Assembly: GCA_013288465.1 (NCBI GenBank)
Contig: JABDBT010000009.1
Coordinates: 1-34,527 of the forward strand
DNA length: 34,527 bases
Origin: Bacteroidota bacterium
Lineage (GTDB): Bacteria; Bacteroidota; Bacteroidia; Sphingobacteriales; Sphingobacteriaceae
Direction: 5' to 3'
Below, piece by piece: positions 24,475 through 32,697 of the stretch. Each line of letters begins with the position of its first letter. The stretch's first letter is position 1. Both the position numbers and the translations under genes were made by a program. Below the pieces are notes generated by a model. That model ran no database searches, was not told the origin of the DNA, and worked only from the letters and a program-made list of their open reading frames with translations.

Positions 24475-25520
24475 ATTAGTCTTTTCACTGCATCATAATA
24501 AGTAATCCATACACCGGTAACCACAATATTGGCTATGGCCAGTGGTATTAAAATTTTCCAGCCCAGGTCCATTAACTGGTCATAACGGAAACGGGGGATT
24601 GTCCACCGTACCCACATGAAGAAGAAAATGAATAAAAATATCTTGGCGAATAATACTGCGGTTCCAATTAAAGGGCCAATTGCCGGGCCGGTATGCGCCA
24701 GTACCCAATCCATACCCGGGTAGTTATAACCACCCCAATATAAGGTAGCCATTACTGCCGATGATATAAACATGTTGATATATTCGGCAAACAGGTAAAA
24801 GCCCAGTTTCATTGACGAATATTCGGTATGGTAACCGCCTACCAGTTCAGTTTCACACTCAGGCAGGTCAAACGGTGTACGGTTGGTTTCGGCAAAAGCG
24901 CAAATGATGAATAATATAAAACCAACCGGTTGATATAGTACGTTCCAATGCCAGCTATGTTGCTGCTCGGCAATTTGGCGTAAGCTTAAAGTACCGGTTA
25001 CCAATAGCAATGCGATGATTGACAGGCCCATTGATATTTCATAGCTGATATTTTGCGATGCCGCGCGTATAGCGCCCAATAACGAATATTTATTGTTTGA
25101 TGCCCAGCCGCCAATCATTACGCCATAAACGCCTAAGGAAACTACGCCGAATATGTATAAAATGCCTACGTTAATATCTGCAACCTGCAGGTCAATAACA
25201 CGCGAGCCTATAACCAGTTTCTGCCCCCATGGAATCACTGCAGACCCGATACAGGCCGTCATTATAGCCAATGAGGGGCCTACTATAAATAAAAACTTGC
25301 TGGCATTCGTAGGGATGATCTCTTCTTTCAAAAACATTTTGCCACCATCGGCCAATGGTTGTAAAATACCCCATGGCCCGGCGCGGTTAGGGCCTATCCT
25401 GTCCTGGAAAAATGCCGCTATTTTACGCTCTGCATAAGTAGAGTACATAGCTATCACCAGGCTTATCAAGAAAATGATAACAACTAATACCAGTTTAAAT
25501 ATTATATCCCAAAATTCCAT
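24462..25520 (-). CDS. nuoH: NADH-quinone oxidoreductase subunit H
   Basis: This is the membrane subunit at the junction with the peripheral arm, forming part of the quinone chamber (352 residues, eight helices expected). Conserved parts seen are AERKIAAFFQDRIGPNRAGP (first loop), ETNRTPFDLPECETELVGGY with the charged loop, HTEYSSMKLGFYLFAEY, and the C-terminal FMWVRWTIPRFRYDQLM. The start overlaps the nuoG stop by one base (TAATG). Confidence 0.97.
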   Translation of the reverse strand: MEFWDIIFKLVLVVIIFLISLVIAMYSTYAERKIAAFFQDRIGPNRAGPWGILQPLADGGKMFLKEEIIPTNASKFLFIVGPSLAIMTACIGSAVIPWGQKLVIGSRVIDLQVADINVGILYIFGVVSLGVYGVMIGGWASNNKYSLLGAIRAASQNISYEISMGLSIIALLLVTGTLSLRQIAEQQHSWHWNVLYQPVGFILFIICAFAETNRTPFDLPECETELVGGYHTEYSSMKLGFYLFAEYINMFISSAVMATLYWGGYNYPGMDWVLAHTGPAIGPLIGTAVLFAKIFLFIFFFMWVRWTIPRFRYDQLMDLGWKILIPLAIANIVVTGVWITYYDAVKRLIWNH

Positions 25521-26518
25521 TATAAGCGTGTTTCGCGTTCAAATTGTTCCTTATTAGCTTCAACCAAAGCCGGGTTACTTTTAATTACCGGCAACGGGCG
25601 CAAAGTATCGTAATGGTTAGAACTGATAACCGATTGGTTTGATACCTTACGCGGCCCTTCAATTACCCAGTCGGCAGTTTTCTTTTTATCAAAACGGCAG
25701 GTGTTACAAATAAATTCTTCAACTTCGCCATATACATCTTTACGTGCGGTTACACGTAAAACTTCTTCGCCTTTGTACCATAGGGTTACTTTACCATTGC
25801 ACTTTTCATGATCGCAGTCACGATGCGCTTCAACAGGTTTGGTAAACCAAACCCGGTTTTTAAAGCGGAAAGTTTTATCGGTCAAAGCACCTACCGGGCA
25901 AACATCAATAACGTTTCCTGAGAAATCGTTATCAACTGCTGCTTTAATATAGGTTGATATTTCAGAATGATCGCCGCGGTTTAATATACCGTGTATGCGG
26001 TGATCAGTTATCTGGTCGGCCACATAAACGCAACGGTAGCATAAAATACAGCGCGTCATGTGCAGTTGTATTTTATCGCCAATATCTATACGGTGAAAAG
26101 TGCGGCGGTCAAATTCATAACGGGTTTTTTCGGCACCATGTTCAAAAGCCAGGTTTTGCAGGTCGCACTCACCGGCCTGGTCGCAAACCGGGCAATCCAG
26201 CGGGTGGTTTATCAATAACATTTCAACCACACCTTTACGTGCCTCAATAACTTCGGGCGAGGTAAGGTTTTGCACTTCCATGCCATCCATTACATTAGTG
26301 CGGCATGAGGCTACCAGTTTAGGCATAGGGCGCGGGTCTTTTTCTGAGCCCTTGCTTACCTTAACCAAACAAGTACGGCATTTACCACCGCTGCCTGCCA
26401 GTTTTGAATAATAGCACATAGCAGGCGGAACAACATCGCCACCTATCAGCCTCGCGGCGTTCAGGATCGATGTTCCATCTGGTACTTCTACTGGTATCCC
26501 GTCTATTGTAACTTTCAT
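25520..26518 (-). CDS. nuoG: Short NuoG-like Fe-S subunit of complex I
   Basis: At 332 residues this is far shorter than the roughly 700-900 residue NuoG of Proteobacteria or Thermus. Residues 1-215 keep the cluster domains. A [2Fe-2S] site uses C35, C47, C50 and C72. The His-ligated [4Fe-4S] site is H105-x3-C109-x2-C112-x5-C118, and the next is C157-x2-C160-x2-C163 with C207. The molybdopterin-like body is gone. Only a stub remains, with four further cysteines (C235, C240, C271, C274) in the region where the N7-type motif would lie. Short NuoG proteins are, to my knowledge, common in Bacteroidota, so this is likely a lineage trait and not a local truncation. It should carry electrons from NuoE/F to NuoI/B. 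Confidence 0.93.
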   Translation of the reverse strand: MKVTIDGIPVEVPDGTSILNAARLIGGDVVPPAMCYYSKLAGSGGKCRTCLVKVSKGSEKDPRPMPKLVASCRTNVMDGMEVQNLTSPEVIEARKGVVEMLLINHPLDCPVCDQAGECDLQNLAFEHGAEKTRYEFDRRTFHRIDIGDKIQLHMTRCILCYRCVYVADQITDHRIHGILNRGDHSEISTYIKAAVDNDFSGNVIDVCPVGALTDKTFRFKNRVWFTKPVEAHRDCDHEKCNGKVTLWYKGEEVLRVTARKDVYGEVEEFICNTCRFDKKKTADWVIEGPRKVSNQSVISSNHYDTLRPLPVIKSNPALVEANKEQFERETRL

Positions 26519-26832
26519 TAGTTTAAATTCAAAATAAAGCTAACTGTCTTAACTCCAACTTTAGGAGGTCCAAATCTTAACATAACATTTGCACCATTCA
26601 TAAACGGCGTTTTTTCTATTGTCTCTTTTATTACCTCGTATAACTTTTTAGCATCAGGCCCATATAAATAAAAAGAACCGTCACTGTTGTCTATAGCCAT
26701 TTCGTGCCCATCATATTCTCCTAATCCACTTTCTTCAACCAGCACCCTAAGCTTGTCGGATAAATCATAAAATGATTCATCCTCGTCAAGACCATAATCA
26801 AACTCAATTATAACCGCTTGTTCTTGTTCCAC
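26518..26832 (-). CDS. Unrecognised small acidic protein inserted between nuoF and nuoG
   Basis: This is a 104-residue, soluble, acidic protein with no signal or membrane segment. It has an acidic N-terminus (FDYGLDEDESFYDLSDKL), a helix, then EMAIDNSDGSFYLYGPDAKK, another helix and a C-terminal beta stretch (NVMLRFGPPKVG). Its layout suggests a compact alpha/beta fold. I recall similar small hypothetical proteins with a GSDG..YGPDA motif but cannot assign a function. It sits ten bases after the nuoF stop, and its own stop overlaps the nuoG start by one base (TAATG), so it is fully embedded in the operon. That placement suggests, as inference only, a role in assembly or regulation of the NADH module or in folding of the short NuoG. 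Confidence 0.85.
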   Translation of the reverse strand: MEQEQAVIIEFDYGLDEDESFYDLSDKLRVLVEESGLGEYDGHEMAIDNSDGSFYLYGPDAKKLYEVIKETIEKTPFMNGANVMLRFGPPKVGVKTVSFILNLN

Positions 26833-26842
26833 GCGTGGTTAT

Positions 26843-28207
26843 TTATGTAGTAGCCTCTTCCTTCTTAGGTAGAGGGTCGGCGTAATGTGCTAAGCCATAG
26901 TTACGTGTCACCGCTTCTGAAGCATTAGTTACATGCCATTCAAATTCATCCCTGAAATGGCGTATAGCGCTGGCCACCGGCCAAGCTGCCGCGTCACCCA
27001 GCGGACAAATCGTATTGCCTTCAATTTTTTTAGATACATCAACCAGCAGGTCCATGTCGCTCATTTTGCCATGGCCGTTTTCTAAACGGTGCAATACTTT
27101 TTCAAGCCAGCCTGTACCTTCACGGCAGGGCGAACATTGTCCACAGCTTTCATGATGATAAAAACGGGCAAAGTTCCAGGTATTGCGAACAATACATTGG
27201 TCTTCGTCAAATGCGATAAACCCGCCCGAACCCATCATAGAGCCGCTAACAAAACCACCATCCGACAGTGATTCATAGCTCATCAGGCGCGGTTCGTTAT
27301 TAATAGTTTTCAAAAACAGGTTAGCCGGCAAAATTGGCACGGATGAACCACCCGCCACAACCGCCTTTAAGCGTTTGCCGTTGGCTATACCGCCGCAATA
27401 TTCGTCCGAGTATAAAAACTCTTCAACAGGCAAACCCAGGTCAATTTCATATACACCGGGCTTATTGATATTTCCTCCTGCGGAGATCAGCTTAGTACCT
27501 GTACTACGCCCAATACCAACTTTTGCATATTCTTCGCCGCCTTCATTAATGATAGGCACTACGGCAGCAATTGACTCTACGTTGTTTACCACGGTTGGGC
27601 AACCCCACACCCCTGCAATTGCCGGGAATGGCGGTTTAATACGCGGGTTGCCCCGTTTACCTTCCAATGATTCTAACAGGGCGGTTTCTTCGCCGCAGAT
27701 ATAAGCGCCGCCACCCGGCTGCACGTATAACTCCAGGTCATACCCTGTGCCTAATATGTTTTTTCCTAAAAATCCGGCTTTTTTGGCTTCGGCGATAGCT
27801 TTTTCAAGTATGCGTATCTGCGGCATCATTTCGCCGCGAACGTAGATGTAAGATACTTTAGCGCCTAAAGCATAGCTGCCTACTATCATCCCCTCAATTA
27901 ATAAATGGGGCAGATAGGTCATCAGGTAACGGTCTTTAAAAGTACCGGGTTCAGATTCGTCTGCATTACAAACCAGGTAACGCGCAACGCCTTCAGGCTT
28001 AGCCAAAAAGCTCCATTTCATCCCGGTAGGGAAACCCGCGCCGCCACGGCCACGCAAGCCCGATTTTTTAACCTCTTCCACCACTTCTTCGGGTGTAAGT
28101 GTTTTTAAAGCCTTTTCAACAGACGCGTATCCGCCTTTTGAGCGGTAAACATCATAGGTGTTGATGCCGGGTACGTTTATATGTTCTAAAAGTAATTTGC
28201 GTCCCAT
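26843..28207 (-). CDS. nuoF: NADH-quinone oxidoreductase subunit F
   Basis: This is the NADH-oxidising, FMN- and [4Fe-4S]-binding subunit of complex I (454 residues). The FMN/NADH-binding glycine-rich loop is at 53-62 ([10 protein letters not shown]). The second nucleotide motif [14 protein letters not shown] begins at 165. The N3 cluster ligands are C355, C358, C361 and C401 (CGQCSPC and later NTICPLGD). Hydride from NADH enters here and passes to the clusters of NuoG. A 61-residue membrane ORF lies just upstream in the operon. Confidence 0.98.
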   Translation of the reverse strand: MGRKLLLEHINVPGINTYDVYRSKGGYASVEKALKTLTPEEVVEEVKKSGLRGRGGAGFPTGMKWSFLAKPEGVARYLVCNADESEPGTFKDRYLMTYLPHLLIEGMIVGSYALGAKVSYIYVRGEMMPQIRILEKAIAEAKKAGFLGKNILGTGYDLELYVQPGGGAYICGEETALLESLEGKRGNPRIKPPFPAIAGVWGCPTVVNNVESIAAVVPIINEGGEEYAKVGIGRSTGTKLISAGGNINKPGVYEIDLGLPVEEFLYSDEYCGGIANGKRLKAVVAGGSSVPILPANLFLKTINNEPRLMSYESLSDGGFVSGSMMGSGGFIAFDEDQCIVRNTWNFARFYHHESCGQCSPCREGTGWLEKVLHRLENGHGKMSDMDLLVDVSKKIEGNTICPLGDAAAWPVASAIRHFRDEFEWHVTNASEAVTRNYGLAHYADPLPKKEEATT

Positions 28208-28212
28208 ATCTG

Positions 28213-28398
28213 TTAATATATTTTGCCTGTTACCTTATAATAAGCAACATGCTGCCATACACGTTGTGCAATAGCGATAGTTATCAAAAGTATTTTTACT
28301 AACAAGGACATATCCGTTGGATTGGATGGCAATAATAATAATCCGATTATTATCGCATACAATACATCGCGGAATATTAATGAGCCTTTAGTTCCCAT
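28213..28398 (-). CDS. Unrecognised 61-residue membrane peptide between nuoE and nuoF
   Basis: The small ORF has two hydrophobic stretches (VLYAIIIGLLLLPS, about residues 12-25, and LLVKILLITIAIAQ, about 33-46). They are separated by a short polar turn with a proline and followed by a basic/aromatic tail (RVWQHVAYYKVTGKIY). It overlaps the 3' end of nuoE by 11 bases and ends five bases before nuoF, so its position is fixed within the operon. That coupling and the good hydrophobic pattern support a real gene. It is not one of the canonical Nuo subunits. It could be a lineage-specific accessory or assembly subunit, but nothing in the sequence shows its function. Confidence 0.75.
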   Translation of the reverse strand: MGTKGSLIFRDVLYAIIIGLLLLPSNPTDMSLLVKILLITIAIAQRVWQHVAYYKVTGKIY

Positions 28399-28918
28399 TA
28401 GCTTTAGCTTTTAAATCATGGATCAGCTTATCAACCGATTCGTTAGTTAAATTCTCGTAAAAAGTATATTCGGGGCCAATTTGCAAAACAGGTGCGTAAC
28501 CGCAGGCGGCCAAACACTCCACACCTCGCCAGCTAAACAAGCCGTCGGCAGTAACTTCGCCTTCTTTAACCCCTAATTTTTGCTCAATATGATCCATTAT
28601 TTTTTCGGCGCCTACCAAACAGCAGGGGCCTGTGCGGCAAACCTCCAGCATATATTTGCCTTGTGGGGCTAAAAAATACATGCTGTAAAACGAAGCCACT
28701 TCGTAAACCTCAATATGCTCTAATTTCAAATATTCGGCCACTTTATCCATCGCCGGGGCACTTAGCCAGCCAAACTCAGCCTGTACCAAATGCAGTATAG
28801 GCAATAAGGCCGCTTTTTGTTTTCCTGCCGGATACCGGCTAACAATATCAGCAAACTGGGCTATCAAACCCGGTGAGAACGTCACCGCGATCTGTTCAGA
28901 ATTGTCAACTCTAAGCAT
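28388..28918 (-). CDS. nuoE: NADH-quinone oxidoreductase subunit E
   Basis: This is the [2Fe-2S] (N1a) thioredoxin-fold subunit that partners NuoF (176 residues). Ligand cysteines are C94-x4-C99 (CRTGPC) and C135-x3-C139 (CLAAC), with the helical N-terminal part YPAGKQKAALLPILHLVQ expected of the family. It overlaps the end of nuoD by eight bases and the start of the 61-residue membrane ORF by 11 bases. Confidence 0.97.
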   Translation of the reverse strand: MLRVDNSEQIAVTFSPGLIAQFADIVSRYPAGKQKAALLPILHLVQAEFGWLSAPAMDKVAEYLKLEHIEVYEVASFYSMYFLAPQGKYMLEVCRTGPCCLVGAEKIMDHIEQKLGVKEGEVTADGLFSWRGVECLAACGYAPVLQIGPEYTFYENLTNESVDKLIHDLKAKANGN

Positions 28919-30122
28919 CTAACTCTCCGGCTATAACGTTTAAACTACTCATGTTAATTATCGCATCAGATAGTAACATCCCCCTGCTCATGGGGGCATA
29001 CATCTGGTAATTAATAAAACTTGGCCTGCGGAAATGCAAGCGGTATGGTGAGCGGCCGCCATCGTTCACCAGGTAAAAACCCAGTTCGCCATTGGCTCCT
29101 TCAACCGAGTGATATACTTCGGTATTTGGTGCAGGCACCTCGCCCATCACAATTTTAAAGTGATAGATAAGCGCTTCCATATTATTATAAACTTCTTCTT
29201 TTGGCGGTAAATAAAACTCCGGTACATCCGCATGGAAAATATCGGTTGGTTCTTTTTCCAGTTTCACCAAGGCCTGCTCAATGATGCGGAGGCTTTGCCA
29301 CATTTCTTCGTTACGCACCAGGAAACGGGCGTAAACATCGCCTTTTTCACCCACGGGTACTTCAAAATCAAAGTCCTCATAAGATGAATAGGGGTTCATG
29401 GCCCTAACATCATAATCAACACCGGCAGCACGTAATAACGGGCCGCTCCAGCTGTAATTCAACGCTGCTTCGGCAGTAACTTCGGCTACGCCTTTGGTAC
29501 GGTCAACAAATATGCGGTTACGGTTAAATAACGCTTCAAATTCCCTAAGTGTTACCGGGAAATCTTTTAAAAACTTACGCAGTTTGGCAAAAGCGATGGT
29601 ATTAAAGTTACGTTCAAAGCCGCCTATACGACCAATATTAGTGGTTAGGCGCGAGCCGCAAACCTCTTCATAAATCTCATAAATAGCTTCGCGGTGTTCC
29701 ATCATGTACAGGAAACCGGTAAACGCGCCGGTATCAACACCCAATACACCGTTACAGATGATATGGTCTGATATTCGGGCCAGTTCCATTACAATAACAC
29801 GCAGGTAATCAACCCGTTTTGGTGTTTGGATACCCAGCAATTTCTCAACCGTCATGTGCCAGCCCATATTGTTTATGGGCGATGAGCAATAGTTTAACCT
29901 GTCGGTTAAAGGGGTTATCTGGTAAAACGGGCGGTGTTCGGCAATTTTTTCAAAGGCGCGGTGAATGTAGCCAATGGTGGATACGCCACTAACAATGCGT
30001 TCGCCATCCAGTTGCAGTACGTTTTGAAACACACCATGCGTAGCCGGGTGCGTTGGCCCTAAGTTAAGGGTTGAAAGCTCGTTCTGCGGATCGTTATCTG
30101 AATATACGGGGTGGTTCTGCAT
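28911..30122 (-). CDS. nuoD: NADH-quinone oxidoreductase subunit D
   Basis: This is the 49-kDa-type subunit that forms the quinone site with NuoB (403 residues, a stand-alone NuoD and not a NuoCD fusion). It contains the N-terminal NLGPTHPATHGVFQ loop with its quinone-site histidine, GYIHRAFEKIAEHRPF, and LTDRLNYCSSPINNMG. The C-terminus has the VEGANGELGFYLVNDGGRSPYR segment typical of the family. It lies four bases after nuoC. Confidence 0.98.
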   Translation of the reverse strand: MQNHPVYSDNDPQNELSTLNLGPTHPATHGVFQNVLQLDGERIVSGVSTIGYIHRAFEKIAEHRPFYQITPLTDRLNYCSSPINNMGWHMTVEKLLGIQTPKRVDYLRVIVMELARISDHIICNGVLGVDTGAFTGFLYMMEHREAIYEIYEEVCGSRLTTNIGRIGGFERNFNTIAFAKLRKFLKDFPVTLREFEALFNRNRIFVDRTKGVAEVTAEAALNYSWSGPLLRAAGVDYDVRAMNPYSSYEDFDFEVPVGEKGDVYARFLVRNEEMWQSLRIIEQALVKLEKEPTDIFHADVPEFYLPPKEEVYNNMEALIYHFKIVMGEVPAPNTEVYHSVEGANGELGFYLVNDGGRSPYRLHFRRPSFINYQMYAPMSRGMLLSDAIINMSSLNVIAGELDA

Positions 30123-30126
30123 GCTC

Positions 30127-30630
30127 TTATCTTCCGAAAAAATAATCTTTTTTATCTACACGGTTCGGGTCTTCCAGCGGGAACTCTTTCCGCATCGGGA
30201 AGGCCGTCATATCGTCAACATTTAATATCCTGCGCAAATCAGGGTGCCCGTCAAATATAACCCCAAAAAAGTCATACGTTTCGCGTTCCATCCAGTTAGC
30301 GCCATCCCATACAGTAGAAGCTGTGGGGATATGCACATCATTGTCGGCCAAAAACACCTTTATACGCACACGCACATTGTTTACCAGGCTATGCAAATGA
30401 TAAATTACACCAATTTGCTTTTCCTGCTCGGGGTAATGTATAGCGGTAATATCTGTTAAATAAATGAATTGTAAAGCAGGGTCGGTTTTTAAAAAGCTTA
30501 AAACAGCTATGATATGTTCGCGGCCGGTTTCTAAAGTTAGCAAGCCAAAAGGTTCGCCAACTACTGTTATTGCACCTTCAAACTTACTGTTAAGGCTTTT
30601 TAAAAGCTCTTCGTTAGTTATTTTACCCAT
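30127..30630 (-). CDS. nuoC: NADH-quinone oxidoreductase subunit C
   Basis: This is the 30-kDa-type connecting-arm subunit (167 residues). The family signature is at the C-terminal half: ERETYDFFGVIFDGHPDLRR followed by PMRKEFPLEDPNR. It has no cofactor and is structural. Its start codon overlaps the nuoB stop by one base (TAATG). Confidence 0.96.
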   Translation of the reverse strand: MGKITNEELLKSLNSKFEGAITVVGEPFGLLTLETGREHIIAVLSFLKTDPALQFIYLTDITAIHYPEQEKQIGVIYHLHSLVNNVRVRIKVFLADNDVHIPTASTVWDGANWMERETYDFFGVIFDGHPDLRRILNVDDMTAFPMRKEFPLEDPNRVDKKDYFFGR

Positions 30631-31172
30631 TACTGAATTCCGTATGAAGCTAATAATTGTTGGTACTGAGGTTCGTTCCTCCTGCGTAAAGTTTCTGTTT
30701 TTACCAGTTCCTGTATGCCCATAAAGCCATCAATAATAGCTTCGGGACGAGGTGGGCAACCCGGTACGTAAACATCCACCGGTATAACCTCATCAATACC
30801 CTGTAAAACCGAGTAAGTATCAAATATACCACCGCTTGAAGCACAGGCGCCAACTGCCATAACCCAACGGGGCTCGGCCATTTGCAGATAAACCTGGCGC
30901 AATACCGGGCCCATTTTTTTGGCAATAGTGCCCATAACCATCAACAGGTCGGCCTGGCGGGGCGAAAAGCTTAAACGCTCGGCGCCAAAACGCGACAGGT
31001 CATAATGTGAGGCCATGGTGGCCATAAACTCAATTCCGCAGCAGGAAGTAGCAAAAGGCAATGGCCATAATGAGTTTGCACGGGCTAAACCAACCGCCTT
31101 ATCAAGCGAAGTAGCAAAAAAACCCGCACCCTCCACGCCCGCAGGGGCACCAACTATTTGAATATCACTCAT
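30630..31172 (-). CDS. nuoB: NADH-quinone oxidoreductase subunit B
   Basis: This subunit binds the terminal [4Fe-4S] cluster N2, which reduces quinone (180 residues). The tandem cysteines C44-C45 (CCGIEFMAT), the downstream GACASSGG and the [11 protein letters not shown] cysteines are all present. It is the first gene of the operon as found here. The bases upstream (31173-31499) are non-coding, so nuoA, which normally precedes nuoB, is not in this locus. Confidence 0.98.
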   Translation of the reverse strand: MSDIQIVGAPAGVEGAGFFATSLDKAVGLARANSLWPLPFATSCCGIEFMATMASHYDLSRFGAERLSFSPRQADLLMVMGTIAKKMGPVLRQVYLQMAEPRWVMAVGACASSGGIFDTYSVLQGIDEVIPVDVYVPGCPPRPEAIIDGFMGIQELVKTETLRRRNEPQYQQLLASYGIQ

Positions 31173-31211
31173 GAGCTATATAATACAAACCCCATCCAAT
31201 AAAATGGAAGG

Positions 31212-31219
31212 CAAATTTA
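31212..31219 (-). promoter_or_regulatory. Candidate -7 element for the nuo operon
   Basis: On the minus strand this reads TAAATTTG, matching the Bacteroidota TAnnTTTG -7 consensus, about 40 bases from the nuoB start. No good TTG is seen at the -33 spacing, so the call is tentative. Confidence 0.35.
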
Positions 31220-31285
31220 CAATTATTTATATTGTAATAAATACACTATTGGTAAGGGAAATATATTTAGAATTATTCTAAACAG

Positions 31286-31325
31286 CGGGAGGTGCGAGGC
31301 GGTGGGCGGTTGGTGGCAGGCGGGG
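31286..31325 (+). repeat. G-rich micro-repeat, possible G-quadruplex
   Basis: The tract has three runs of three or more G and many GG pairs (GGCGGTGGGCGGTTGGTGG is its core). It stands out in an otherwise AT-rich region, between the nuo promoter and the DUF4249 promoter. Confidence 0.4.
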
Positions 31326-31363
31326 CTTATATAAATAGTATTGAGAAGACCATAAAACAGGCC

Positions 31364-31401
31364 TTTACGTACATACTTATAACAACACTTTTTACGTACA
31401 T
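31364..31401 (+). promoter_or_regulatory. 11-bp direct repeat upstream of the DUF4249 array (possible operator)
   Basis: TTTACGTACAT occurs at 31364-31374 and again at 31391-31401, a 27-base period. Each copy contains the palindromic core TACGTA. Paired sites about 100 bases upstream of the first DUF4249 start could bind a regulator, but no regulator gene is in view. Confidence 0.4.
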
Positions 31402-31499
31402 TACACTGGTAAACACGTTTTTAATAATTAATACCTAATTTTATAGTGGGCGTTTAATAAGTTGGACAAATTGTTGCCTACAAGCCGTCGGGAAATAAT

Positions 31500-32696
31500 A
31501 TGAAAAAAGGATCTGCATTTATCTTATACCTCATAGCCGTAATAAGCATAACCGGCTGCAAAGTTCCGTATAACCCGCCGGCCACAACTGCTGTAAGCAA
31601 TTACCTGGTGGTTGAAGGCTTGATCAATATTACCGATTCGACCTATATTAAATTAAGCCGCACGGTAAATATATCAAGCGCTGCGGCACTTAAACCTGAG
31701 CTAAAAGCTACGCTCACTATTGAAAGCAATACCGGTAACAGTTACGCCTTAACCGAACTGGGTAATGGCAGCTATGCAGCGCCGCCGTTAAATTTAAGCA
31801 GCACCAACCAATATAGGCTGCGTATAAAAACCAGCAATGGCAGCCAGTATGTTTCGGATTTCGACCAAACAAAAGTTAGCCCACCAATTGACAGCATTAC
31901 CTTTAAGGCCACGACCGATCTTAAAATTTATGCCAATACGCATGATCCCGCTAACTTAACCAGGTACTACCGCTGGGATTTTACAGAGGCGTGGGAGTTT
32001 CATTCTAATTTTGATTCACAATATGTTTCAGATGGATTAAAGATATCGATCAGGACCCCGGCACAACAAATTTTTGATTGTTATACCGGCGATGCTTCTA
32101 ATAATATAGCCCTTGGCACATCAATCCAGCTTAGCCAGGATGTGATAACCGGGGCGCTGGTAAATACAATTGCGCCCGATGTCGAAAAAATAGGCGTTAA
32201 GTACAGCATATTAGTTAAACAATATGCCTTAACAAAAGAGGCTTATGATTATTGGACACTGCTTCAAAAAAATACCGAACAATTGGGCAGCATTTTTGAT
32301 TCCCAGCCATCGGCATCTATTGGTAATATACATGGTGTAACTAACCCGGCCGAAATTGTTATTGGCTACATCAGTGCCGGCACCGTAACCAGCAACAGGA
32401 TATTCATTGTTAAAAAAACACAGTTACCAAATTGGCTTACTACTCCATTTTATTCTATATGTGATGCTGATTCACTGGATTGTTGCCCGCCGCCGGGTTC
32501 AGCCCCAAACACCCACCCGCCAACCACCAATGAATATGTAAATTTTAACAGCCCATTTTTTTTGAGTTATTCGCTTTTACAAATTCCTATTTACCCGGTT
32601 ATTGGTTCTACCGGACCCGGCTGGCTGGCAGCTAACGCATCATGCGTTGACTGTACCCTGCGTGGCAGCAAAACACCGCCTGCTTACTGGAAGTAA
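31500..32696 (+). CDS. DUF4249 lipoprotein, tandem copy 1
   Basis: This is a 398-residue predicted lipoprotein. The signal peptide ends in the lipobox SITGC with Cys 20, followed by KVPYNPP. The mature chain has the DUF4249 layout: a YLVVEGLINITDSTYIKLSR opening, a beta-rich middle (ELGNGSYAAPPLNL, NQYRLRIKTSNGSQYVSDF), YYRWDFTEAWEF, and a C-terminal cysteine set (DSLDCC and CVDCTLRGSKTPPAYWK). DUF4249 proteins often accompany TonB-dependent receptors, but function is unknown and no receptor is in this window. Its stop is one base before the next copy. It is the most diverged of the three. Confidence 0.92.
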   Translation: MKKGSAFILYLIAVISITGCKVPYNPPATTAVSNYLVVEGLINITDSTYIKLSRTVNISSAAALKPELKATLTIESNTGNSYALTELGNGSYAAPPLNLSSTNQYRLRIKTSNGSQYVSDFDQTKVSPPIDSITFKATTDLKIYANTHDPANLTRYYRWDFTEAWEFHSNFDSQYVSDGLKISIRTPAQQIFDCYTGDASNNIALGTSIQLSQDVITGALVNTIAPDVEKIGVKYSILVKQYALTKEAYDYWTLLQKNTEQLGSIFDSQPSASIGNIHGVTNPAEIVIGYISAGTVTSNRIFIVKKTQLPNWLTTPFYSICDADSLDCCPPPGSAPNTHPPTTNEYVNFNSPFFLSYSLLQIPIYPVIGSTGPGWLAANASCVDCTLRGSKTPPAYWK

Positions 32697-32697
32697 T

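Larger units (their letters stand above)
31173..31499. other. 327-bp divergent intergenic region between nuoB and the DUF4249 array
   Basis: There is no gene here. The left part is AT-rich and carries a -7-like element for the nuo operon. The middle has a G-rich micro-repeat (31286-31325). The right part has an 11-bp direct repeat (31364-31374 and 31391-31401) ahead of the DUF4249 genes. Confidence 0.6.

Noticed and set aside
25520..26518. Frameshift or truncation of nuoG
   Set aside because: The gene ends in a one-base overlap with nuoH, and no remnant of a molybdopterin domain follows in any frame. The short form fits the lineage, so it is not a broken gene.
32602..32697. N-terminal extension of DUF4249 copy 2
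   Set aside because: It overlaps the end of copy 1 in another frame and would bury the lipobox. Copies 1 and 3 support the start at 32698.
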